The position numbers and the translations under genes are program-made. Of a DNA stretch of 64,000 nt, positions 37,402 through 48,300 are shown piece by piece; position 1 is the first letter of the stretch; every line of letters starts with the position of its first letter. A model generated the notes under the pieces. The model ran no database searches. It had not been told where the DNA came from and saw only the letters and a list, made by a program, of their open reading frames with translations. Location: NCBI GenBank assembly GCA_963556495.2, contig OY747700.1, positions 9,414,520 through 9,478,519 of the forward strand. The letters are read 5' to 3'. This DNA is from Valencia hispanica. Taxonomy: Eukaryota > Chordata > Actinopteri > Cyprinodontiformes > Valenciidae.

Positions 37402-38954
37402 CAGTGGCTTGCAAAAGTATTCGGCCCCCTTGAACTTTTCCACATTTTGTCACATTACAGCCACAAACATGAATCAATTTTATTGGAATTCCACGTGAAA
37501 GACCAAAAATCATACATGATTCCAAACATTTTTTACAAATAAATGACTGAAAAGTGGGGTGTGCGTAATTATTCAGCCCCCTGAGTCAATACTTTGTAGA
37601 ACCACCTTTTGGTGCAATTACAGCTGCCAGTCTTTTAGGGTATGTCTCTACCAGCTCTGCACATCTAGAGACTGAAATTCTTGTCCATTCTTCTTTGCAA
37701 AACAGCTCCAGCTCAGTCAGATTAGATGGACAGTGTTTGTGAACAGCAGTTTTCAGATCTTGCCACAGATTCTGGATTGGATTTAGATCTGGACTTTGAC
37801 TGGGCCATTCTAATACATGGATATGTTTTGTTTTAAACCATTCCATTGTTGCCCTGGCTTTATGTTTAGGGTCGTTGTCCTGCTGGAAGGTGAACCTCCG
37901 CCCCAGTCTCAAGTCTTTTGCAGAATCCAAGAGGTTTTCTTCCAAGATTGCCCTGTATTTGGCTCCATCCATCTTCCCATCAACTCTGACCAGCTTCCCT
38001 GTCCCTGCTGAAGAGAAGCACCCCCAGAGCATGATGCTGCCACCACCATATTTGACAGTGGGGATGGTGTGTTCAGAGTGATGTGCAGTGTTAGTTTTCC
38101 GCCACACATAGCGTTTTGCATTTTGGTCTCATCTGACCAGAGCACCTTCTTCCACATGTTTGCTGTTTGCCCCACATGGCTTGTGACAAACTGCAAACGG
38201 GACTTCTCATGGTTTTCTTTTAACAATGGCTTTCTTCTTGCCACTCTTCCATAAAGGCCAACTTTGTGCAGTGCACGACTAATAGTTGTCCTATGGACAG
38301 ATTCCCCCACCTGAGCTGTAGATCTCTGCAGCTCGTCCAGAGTCACCATGGGCCTCTTGGCTGCATTTCTGATCAGCGCTCTCCTTGTTCGGCCTGTGAG
38401 TTTAGGTGGACGGCCTTGTCTTGGTAGGTTTACAGTTGTGCCATACTCCTTCCATTTCTGAATGATCGCTTGAACAGCGCTCCGTGGGATGTTCAAGGCT
38501 TGGGAAATCTTTTTGTAGCCTAAGCCTGCTTTAAATTTCTCAATAACTTTATCCCTGACCTGTCTGGTGTGTTCTTTGGACTTCATGGTGTTGTTGCTCC
38601 CAACATTCTCTTAGACAACCTCTGAGGCCGTCACAGGGCAGCTGTATTTGTACTGACATTAGATTACACACAGGTGCCTCTATTTAGTCATTAGCACTCA
38701 TCAGGCAATGTCTATGGGCAACTGACTGCACTCAGACCAAAGGGGGCTGAATAATTACGCACACCCCACTTTTCAGTTATTTATTTGTAAAAAATGTTTG
38801 AAATCATGTATGATTTTCGTTCCACTTCTCACGTGTACACCACTTTGTATTGGTCTTTCACGTGGAATTCCAATAAAATTGATTCATGTTTGTGGCTGTA
38901 ATGTGACAAAATGTGGAAAAGTTCAAGGGGGCCGAATACTTTTGCAAGCCACTG
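37402..38954 (-). mobile_element. Nearly complete Tc1-like transposon
   Basis: The 1553-bp element is bounded by TA on both sides (37400-37401 and 38955-38956). It has long, almost identical inverted repeats starting CAGTGGCTTGCAAAAGTATTC, about 190 bp; the right copy carries ~40 bp of extra sequence near 38826-38855. The high identity of the ends indicates a fairly recent insertion. The transposase lies on the minus strand and is broken (see 37586-38586). It sits about 220 bp downstream of the host SH3 exon, in the same orientation. Confidence 0.9.
37586..38586 (-). pseudogene. Tc1-like transposase, frameshifted and with altered catalytic triad
   Basis: A Tc1-family DDE transposase would bind the inverted repeats and mobilise the element. 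The first frame (38586-37909) opens MKSKEHTRQVRDKVIEKF and has a paired-type HTH (YKKISQALNIPRSAVQAIIQ), the GRPPKLT hinge (normally GRPRKT-like), a second HTH region and WSDETK, with the first catalytic Asp. Just after WSDETK a short deletion shifts the frame. The rest (about 38105-37586) holds YGGGSIMLWGCFSSAG, QQDNDPKH (second Asp) and SPDLNPIQNLW. The third catalytic position, normally Glu in NPIENLW, is Gln (codon CAG for GAG, near 37770). Both lesions make it inactive. Family length is ~340 residues, as here. Confidence 0.9.
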
Positions 38955-39174
38955 TAAATACTTAAAATGCATCACTCTTCTTTTAATTGATTTGAATTGA
39001 GAAAGATATTAATGAACTTTTCAATGATATTGTACTTTATTGAGATGCACCCGTTGTGAGATCTCAAACTTTAAAAAGGAAAAAGGACAAAAGCTGACCG
39101 CGCAATTTCCCAGAAATTTTCCCAGAAATCCTACTTAAAATTAAAAATGTTATTTCTATAAATTTTCAACTTAC

Positions 39175-39368
39175 CCCAAAAAAGTTGTTGGGAACAAATC
39201 CCTCCCTGCCACAGAGCGAGGCCCACCACCAGTCAGAGCCCTCTGGTTTCTGAAGGATGGTGACCATATCGCCCTCCTTGAAGCTCAGCTCGTCCGGCGC
39301 TTGAGCCTGGTAGCTCCACAAAGCGTACAGCACCCCGTTGTTGTCCAATCCCATGGAGTCCTCCATGG
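39175..39368 (-). CDS. ppp1r13l: ppp1r13l coding exon, SH3 domain
   Basis: 194 nt, residues 681-745. After acceptor CATGCTAG it reads [20 protein letters not shown], the SH3 ALYDY-type strand, then [14 protein letters not shown], the WWWA specificity-pocket block and GFVPNNFFG. The donor is GTAAGT in phase 0. Relatives continue with a short exon of about 12 codons; none could be identified downstream in the window. Confidence 0.95.
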
Positions 39369-42300
39369 CTAGCATGGGAAAGCAAATAGGAGATGTAAAA
39401 ATACATGTACAGTAGGCTATAAAAAGGGTTAATACTGCATTTCATTTCATTACAGATCAAATGGGGTAAAGATATTTTGCCGTTTTCCCTTCATTTGTTT
39501 AAGGCTGCAAAATATTCCAGTATCTTTTATTTGCCACATGTTTTCCCCTCACAGAGCAATTATGAGTTTAGATATTTTTAGTTCTCATTCCTCCTGCAAT
39601 GCGTTCTATTTTTCTTCCCACATCCTCTATTTTTCATAAGTCATCCGTTAGTCAGAAGCCGATTACTTTTGCACTCTTTGCTGACTAAATTCTGGATACT
39701 TCATTTCCTCGTTGATCCAGAGGCCCCAGCTTGCATTTCCATCAACAAAAACCTGGAATACTGGGTTTGTCAGATCCAGTGTTGGGAGTAACGCGTTACA
39801 AAAGTAATTAATTACTGTAATGCATTGATTTTTGCTGTAACGCGGTAATGTAAGGCATTACTGGGAAAAAAAAAATATTTAATATTTTACTCGGTACAAA
39901 TGTCAGTAATGCGCGTTACAATGCATTGTTAACCCGGAATAAAGTGGTAGGTTTTCTTTTTCTTCATACAAATTCGCCAAAATCACTGCGAGATCGGCAG
40001 AGGAGAAACGTCCCCGCAAAATGTGTCACTTCCTGTAGTCAGACAGAGCAGAGATGACTGAGCCTGCAGCTGATCTAACATCGGACAGTACGTTCTCCAG
40101 ATGCGATTTTTCCTTGTATTGCACCATGAACCATCACTGTGGCTTTTGTATCTTAGTGTTTTTAACCACAATCCAAGGTCAGTCCAATTCCAAATCACCT
40201 TCTACTGGATGTGCAATAAGCTAATTGAGCATCATGAGCTGCATTTAGATTTCCAAATCCATATTTGCATTTTATTTTGGTGAGAGAAACTTAAAAGTAA
40301 TGCAATACTAGTGTAATGCCTTACATTTTAAATACAGTAATATTGTAATGTAACAAATTACTTTGAAATTACAGTAACGAGTAATAAATAATGCATTACA
40401 GTTTTGAAGTAACTTGCCCAACACTGGTCAGATCACAGTTGACATTTCCACTGTGTGATAATTCTTCAGCAGGGTTCCCACTCTTTTCTTGAAATGATTT
40501 TCCAGGACTTTTCCAGGACATTTTCCAGGACATTTTCAGCTGCTAGCCTGCTACAATACAAGTCAAGCTATCTCAACTAGGGCTGGGCGATATACAGTTA
40601 TCATCATCATATCGGGATATATTTTGAAATAGATATGACATTGTACCTATACCATTATATCGGTATTATAGTTGTGCAATGATTGTTGTCTTTAACAATG
40701 CCACCTGCCTTCCTCTACTTGCAACGCAACACAACTAAGGCTGTGCCGGATTGGATTTTTTCTTACCACGGTCGGTAATCAATCACAGAAGCGGCTGCTG
40801 TCATTGCTGTGGCTGGTGTAGCAGCGTAAACTGGATGTGTTTCTGATTGTGGTGAGTAGTCTGATCAGCTGTTAAAGGCCGATTAGCCGTGCAGCTAACT
40901 TAGACTTATGTGCAGGCAGAGGCAACTTGTGGCAGCTTGATAAAACGGAGCAGTAAATTTTACCTGCGGGCTGTTGGACGGGACGCGTCCTCACCTTCTA
41001 GTGTGATACATTGTTGGCTGGTATGTATGGGCGGCACGCCCCCCTGCACGCTCAGTTAAGACTATTTGCTGGGGTTAATGGGGTTTATTGCCTTTCAGGA
41101 ACCGAGGTGCTTGTGGAACGGTGTTTTGGAACAATTTCTGAGAAATCTAAAACTGCAAAGCTGAACTCAGACCGGTTCCACGGAGTTGACTGACCTACCT
41201 GCAGCATCTGGTTGCTGCAGCTGTTTGAAAGAACATTTTATTTATTAAGTGCTCCCTCGCCAGGCTTCTCCTACCCAGTGTGCCGGCTGGAACGTGCGGG
41301 GAGGTCCCCCCTGCTCATGAGGGCTCGGGAGCACCATTTTGCATTTTTATTTTTTATTGTTGTGTTCTTATGTTGATCCCCGTTTGTTTTGCCCAGGCTG
41401 GAGCCGAAGGTGGTGGCGGTCCTCTGGTGGCGTTTTGCTGTGTGCATGCTGGTGCTGGGTTCCTTCACATCGGTGTGACTGTTCACTATTGCCTGGGGTG
41501 ATTTTGTAAAAAGTTTTCTTCATTTTGTCCAACCTCCATTGGTCCCACTACACCTTTGGTAAGCTCCAGTTCTGTGACTCTTAATTTTCCCTTTCCCTGA
41601 ATCATGGTTGAAAATATTAAAGTGCTGATTTAACTTGTTTTTTAAAAATATATATAATTTTTTTTAAATTACATTTATAATCATTTTTGTAACCTCGTTT
41701 TCTGCTGCCTTTTAGTGGAGCGAACCCGTGCGTGCCTTATTGGTACCAAATTATATTTCCTTGGGTGAAATTCCCAAGGTGGCGTTGTTGTGTGTTTTCC
41801 CAGTTGGGGGCAGCCTTTAAGCAAAGGTAAAAAGGGTAAGCCCCATAAAGAAAGTACCCCACTCTGAGTGCTGCCACATTTATATCTTCCTGCCGCTGCG
41901 CCACAGCTGTACCCTGCTCGTGTGCATAACGAGCTGTACCTTGAGGCCAAATTACGGCCGCGCCTATGTGTCAAAGACGGCTCTGTCTGTGGTGAAGGCA
42001 GAGCGCGTCCCGCAACAACTTATCCAGGAGAGGAGCGCACCGTAGCTCCTGCGTCGGCACCTTTACGCACAGAGAGGGCTTCGGCCCCCAGTGTTTCCCA
42101 CACATCTGTGGCGGTGCGCTACAGATTAAACACCGACCGTCACATATTGTATTTCATTTCTCTTTTTTTACGCTATTTAAAAAACACATGCTCTTTCTTC
42201 GTCTCTCTCGCCTCTCACACACACAGACACACACAGCCTGTCGGGATCACCTGTACCCCCATATTTCGTCTTCCATTCTAATGGGGGACTGACTTTGTTT

Positions 42301-45300
42301 GTGCATGCGTCCACAGCTTCAAATGCACGCACATGTAATGTTATGCATCACAAAAAAATTGCGCTCACACACACAAGTGTGCAGGGCTTTTTTTTTTTTT
42401 TTTTTTGGGCGGTGATGAGGGTGAGGCGCTCAGACCCGCGGTGGGCGTCACGTGACCGCGGTATGGCGATAATCCGGTTACCGCCCCAGGCCTAAGCACA
42501 ACTAATACAGTAGTTATTCTCTGCAAATACAGCTTGACTGTGAGAGTGTATGAACTAAAGCAATCAGTCACTAACGTTAGAAAATATGTAAGGGATAATG
42601 CCCGACGAGGTGTCCATTATCAGAAATTAATGGACGACAAGGAGGCGTGAACCGTCCTCCGCGTTGCTTCCGCGAAGTCCATTCATTTCTGCTAATGGAC
42701 ACCTCGTCGGGCACTATCCCGCTTATACCATGGTCACTTACGAAAGAAAGAAGTATTTAATCAATTAATAAAACTTTAATGTGTTTTAGAGTTAAAATCG
42801 AGAGGGTTTTTATTTTTATAAGTCGAGCGCACTATTTAACTGTCATCAGGCAATTTGACGGGACGCCTTTCCTAGGTGTACATCATCACTTTTTAACCTA
42901 CACCCTCCAGCCAATCAGAATAGAGTATTCACCCACACTATGGTATAATAACTATTATTGGACTTTTAAATTAATTGCATCTGCTCACACCAAGGCACAT
43001 TACGCATCTCGTAAACATAATGGCGTAAATTAATGAGTTATGGGGATTTGACTCTAAATTATTTTGATTTATCAAATCTTTGTAACTGTTTGTCAGTTAA
43101 TTTGCTGAAATTGATATACCTTTTGTAAAGCTAAATGTGTTTAAATGCAAAATCCATTTGGCTTACAATGAAATGGACCCGAAGTAAATATTCTGACAAA
43201 TTAGGGTAAAATACCGGTATATATCGTACATCCCAAGCTTTGGAGAAGTGTTATTTTCTACCTTATATTTTGCACATTTAACCAGAAATTGCTTAAATGT
43301 TTATTCATCTCCCTCTTTCTCATGATACACAGTTACGGAAGGGTTGACAAAATTATTCTGCTATTGAAGCCGATGACTGACGCAATCTGCTGGGATTCCT
43401 TAAATAGGAAACTTTTTAACTGATTGGAATGTTTGTATAAATGTATTGAAATGACTTCTTGTTAAGTGCCTTGAGATGACATCTGTTGTGAATTGGCGCT
43501 ATATAAATAAACTGAATTGAATTGATTATTAAAATGTATCATTTCATCGGTCATAACAAAAGGCTAAGTCAAATAAGCTAAGTTCTACCTGTGATTTATT
43601 CGCGCCAGAACCCGGTTGGCCAGCAAAGGTGCTTGTCTCTGCGTTTTAGCTACATTGTTTTCTATGGGGTAAAAATGACCTCTTTCAGTGTTAAATCTGA
43701 TAAATGTCTGAACAATAAAATAACCACATCATTTAAAACCACATAATTTTTTTTTTTGTTATGATCTGCTATGTAGTAATAGTGATCAATACACAGTTGC
43801 AAGACAACAGTAACCTGCCGAAGTTACAGTATTGAATCATCACAGCCGCTTAGTAGCCTACACAACACGTCACTCTTAAATCTACCAATCAGCAGCGCTT
43901 CTTTTCTGAAAAGGACCTTTTGGAAAATGTAGCTTGAACAGCTAAACCAACCTTAGAATGTATCAAGCGATTTAAGTGTGCCTGCCTGTGGTCCTGAAGC
44001 AAGCAAGAGTTGTTCTAATCTCCAGGTTTCGTTCACAGAGGCTTCATGCCTTTCCGCGAACAGGCTCCTAATGCCCGCCATTTTCTCTTTTATGATAACT
44101 TTGGGTAAAACAGTCGAGGGTAAAACCTGGTTAATGCGGAGCTTGAATTTATATGGACAACTGAAGCCCCCCCCAAAAAAAATATGCCTACACACGCCGA
44201 TTATTTTAGGTCTTTTTAGCTTCTTGACACCACGAAGGAAAATAAGAATCTAACATTTCATTAACACTGAAAACTGCCATCACCATATATCTCATTTACA
44301 GCACGGTGACGGTTGAAGATGTCAGATAATAAACTCACCGTGGTCGCATTCACATGGTGAGCAACTTTAGACTTTTTATTTATTTGCTACTTCTCAAAAG
44401 AAATTATTTACATAAAATTAAACAGAATTAGCTAGAAACTTACCACCGATAAAGTGCTCACTACACAGCTGAGAACTCTCCGACGGCCTCCAGTTTTCCC
44501 TTTTAACGGCAGCAATGCATTTATCCCGTGTTTCAGGCTCAGCAGGCAGCCTGGAAAATTAAATCCCATCCTCGGGATGTCGATTGGAACACCCAAAGGC
44601 ACTGCACGAATGTACACCTATGTCTTTATGGGCGCCAAAAGCTAGCTGTAGCAGCTGTGCCGGTAGCAGTATGTCCCCGCTGTTTATCTTTTTGCCACCC
44701 AGCATGTCGCTGACAGGCTCGTCACGTCATCCATAACAACAGATGAGAAGTGTATGGAAGTGTCGGCACTCTCATTGGAGCACTCTGGCAGAGCAGTTCT
44801 AAGGGAATATGCAATTTGATTGGTTGGTAGAGTCATTAGGGCGCCGTGCCGGCTAAGTGCAGAAATGAAAGCAGACGAGCGCTACAGCCCGTTGCAGGCA
44901 GCTGAAAACAGACATTCATGCGTAAAACGTTCAACCCGTTTGGGTTCATCCACAAGGAGGGAAAATTATTTTCCAGGACAACTCAAACGTTTCCAGGACA
45001 TTTTACTTTTTTTCCCCCCCATTTTCCAGGTGTTTTCCATGACTGGAAAATTGGTCTATCATTTTCCAGGTTTTCCCGGACACGTGGGAACCCTGTTTAG
45101 GTATGTCTCAGATGCCTCCAGAATGTCTCGGACCCTCTTTTTGCAGCGCATTTTGGTATTTGTAGATGGAACACGCCTACTGTAGGCCTCGACAAACATT
45201 CCCCAGAGTTATTACCCCAGAGTATTTATTTTACATGATAATTGGACAGGATTCCTTAGATAGCCTTCCATCGGGAACTGGTTTTTTAAGGCTCCCTCTC

Positions 45301-48300
45301 ACTGCCCTTTGTCACTGAAATTCCTTCATATTAATGATATCCTGTAGCGCCGGAGGACTAACATGGACAACTCCAAGTTCCCAGATTTCTCTGAGGAACA
45401 CTTTAAAAAAAACAATAGTTCAGTGTTGTTGTTTTCTTACAGGATTTGTTTACAGATGTCTTTTGGAGGTTTTGTTTTTTAAAGACTCACATGATCTGAA
45501 ATGAAACAGCCAAAATACTTTTATTTCAGTATGACTATAGTGCCTCACATTTCGATATGTTGCTACAACAAACGGCAATGCATTTCAGTAACATTTTATG
45601 ATGGACCAACACAAAGTGGTGCATATCATGTGAAACGGAACACAAAAGGATACATGGTTTGATATTTTACAACCATCATCTGAAAAAGTGTGGCGTGCAT
45701 TTGTGTTCAGGCCGCCTGAGTCAATACTTTTAAGAGCAGCCTTTGACTGCAACAACAGGTGCAAGTCTTTCGGGGTATGTATCGGTGGTATATGGACAAA
45801 ATTTACATGCCCTAATACTACTGGTGTAATGGTACAAAAATAAATAAATATATAAATCAGGGTTCAGTACGTATTTGGGGTTTTAAAGTCACAGTTCGGT
45901 ACGTTTCCAAGACACTAATCAAGAAAAATAAATGCAAATGTGCATATGACTTAATTCCTTCCTTTCAATTGCTGAAATTAATTTGACTTTATTATGTTAT
46001 ATGACTTAAAAATTTTGAAAGTATAGAACTGACTGGCTATGTCTGTTTGTACTATTTTATCTATTTATTTTTTTTAATCCGACCAGATCTCCAGAGTAGA
46101 AAACAATATAACCACTTGAAAACACTCAGCGTCGTTTAGAAATGTTTAAATAATACTTTGCCTATATTTCAGAATAAAACATGCTTAAATCCCTTTATCA
46201 ATTTTTTTAATGTTTCAACCCCCTAGTCTCCCAGCTGTACTTGAATCCAGCATGGGCAGCTGTTGGGAACCGTCTCATTAACAAGGATTCCACCAACTTG
46301 TGTTTTCTGCAAAATAATACGTTAGGGCTGATTGGATGCTACTGGTAGCCATGTTGGACGTCAGCTAGTTTTTCTCTAGTATCAGTGATGTTTACGTTCA
46401 GCTTCCCATTGTTTCAGGTGAATCATTCAGTTCAGTGCAGAGTGTGTTATGGACCTTATTGCTGTTGAAAGATGCACATCCCTCCGTGCTAACCTGGCAA
46501 GCCTCTGGAATCGCGTTTAATTCATTTTCCACCAGTCTGTAGGGGAGCAATCCAGGGGTGGCGGAGCCTCCCTCAGAAAGTAATCAGTGAGTAAGTTTCT
46601 CTGCTCGTTGTGCATCTCGGCTCCTCCATGCTAACACCGACTTGATGCTAGGTTGATACCAAGAGCAGGATGCTCCGCTTCTAACCAGGGTTGGAGGTGC
46701 GTTCAAGTACTTATACACAGCTTCGCGTGTTGGCAGTGAACCGAGACTTTTTTGTTTGTTTGTTTTAGTTAAAGTGGTCCCACGCCACACTTTGCTGCGA
46801 CCTCTTCATGACAATGCTACTTTTGAAATACACAGAAACTGGCAAGAAACTGAGTCGGCCTGTGGGTTTAATTTTCAGTCATCGCCCTCGTGTGGTAAAG
46901 AGTTTAATTACTGCCACATAGCAAAATTAATTGCATTCCTTCAAAACTCACACTACGCAACAGAACATGCGTTAATTGATCGGTAAAAAAAATGTCATCG
47001 ATGAAATTATTAATGATCAATTAATCGATCGTCGATTAATTATGTCCATCCCTAGTCTGCACATGCACATCCTGCATGTGTTCAGGTAGAAAACAACTGT
47101 ATTCATTCGGTACACTTGCGTACTGAACCAACAGGGTCGTGCCGAAAAATAAAAATGCATGTACCGTTGCACCCCGGATACACACATGCAGGATCGCCCA
47201 AGAGCTGGAGTTGAACCTGCAACTTTCCAAATAAAAGAAAACTTCTCTTACCTGCAGAGCCAGAGCTAAAGAGTAGAAAATCTTTGAATATCAATCTTGA
47301 CTTTGACTAGACCATTTTAACATATGAATATGCTTTAATCTAAACAACTCCATTGTAGCTCTGTGTTTATCTTTAGTGCAGTTGTCCTGTTGGCATGTGA
47401 ACCTCCACTCCAGTCTCAAGTCTTTCTCAGCCTCTTAACAGGTTTTTCTTATAGGATTCTCCTGTATTTAGCGCCAACAAATCCCCCCCCCCATCAATTC
47501 TGAACAGCTTCCCTTTTCTCTGCTACAGAAAATGATCTCCAGAGCATGATGCTGCCACTACCATGTTTCCCTGTTGGGATGGCAAGTTCAGGGTGATGAG
47601 CTGCATTAGTTTAAACCAAACATACAGTTCACCTTCTTAACTATAACACACATCATAACACACATGGTACATCGTATAATATTCCAGTAAAAAAAAAGAA
47701 ACATTGAAATTTATAGTTACTAAATGACTAAATGTGGGAATTTGAATAGTTCTGCAAAGCACTGGTCATGGAAAGTTTTATTTCTTTGCCATAACTCTTT
47801 TAGACTGCACATGTAACATTTAAAATATGTAATTTTGACATTGCCTTTGAGCTGTTATAAAGGGTGTGTGTGTGTTGCTGAATGTCGGGGAGCAATCGCC
47901 TCACCTCTTAGATAGCCCTCACACTCCGCATACCCGGAGAGGAAAGGATCACACTTCAGGGAGGCGGTTGCCCCGTCTCGATGTGTGAACGCCATGACTG
48001 CAGCTCCGTTCCTCACCAAATACTCGCACATATCACGGTCGTTACAGGAGGCCGCGCAATGCAGCGGAGTCCTGCGAGCCGGAGAAATACCAGCAATGTT
48101 GAGATGTGCAGACGTCACCAGAAAACGAGGAGGGAAAATGAGTATTTACCAGCCGTGGCTGTCTGGTGCGCTGACGTTGGCTCCGTTGCGAACCAGGAAG
48201 TCGGCCACTTCGCGATGCCCCCCGCAGATGGAGTTATGCAGGCCGGTGATGCCCTCGTCGTTGGCCAGGCTGGGGTCGCTCATCTATAGGAGAGATTCAA

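Larger units (their letters stand above)
40470..45095. mobile_element. 4.6-kb DNA transposon with CAGGGTTCCCAC ends and a THAP exon
   Basis: CAGGGTTCCCAC at 40470-40481 is inverted as GTGGGAACCCTG at 45084-45095. Both subterminal regions repeat TTTTCCAGGAC words (40499-40540 and 44968-45070), which supports a single element. It holds a broken THAP-domain exon on the minus strand (44444-44615), a nested hAT-like element (40578-42492), a hairpin (42592-42720), a small MITE (42723-42949) and a Rex-type LINE tail (43380-43526). I found no clear target duplication. The superfamily (P-like, Kolobok or hAT) cannot be settled by eye. Confidence 0.65.

Noticed and set aside
40990..41640. LTR or promoter-like block inside the nested hAT element
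   Set aside because: No TG...CA ends, duplication or primer-binding site could be seen.
43953..44195. Minus-strand frame downstream of the THAP exon as the next transposase exon
   Set aside because: It has no recognisable catalytic or dimerisation motif, and no acceptor clearly in phase with the THAP exon was identified.
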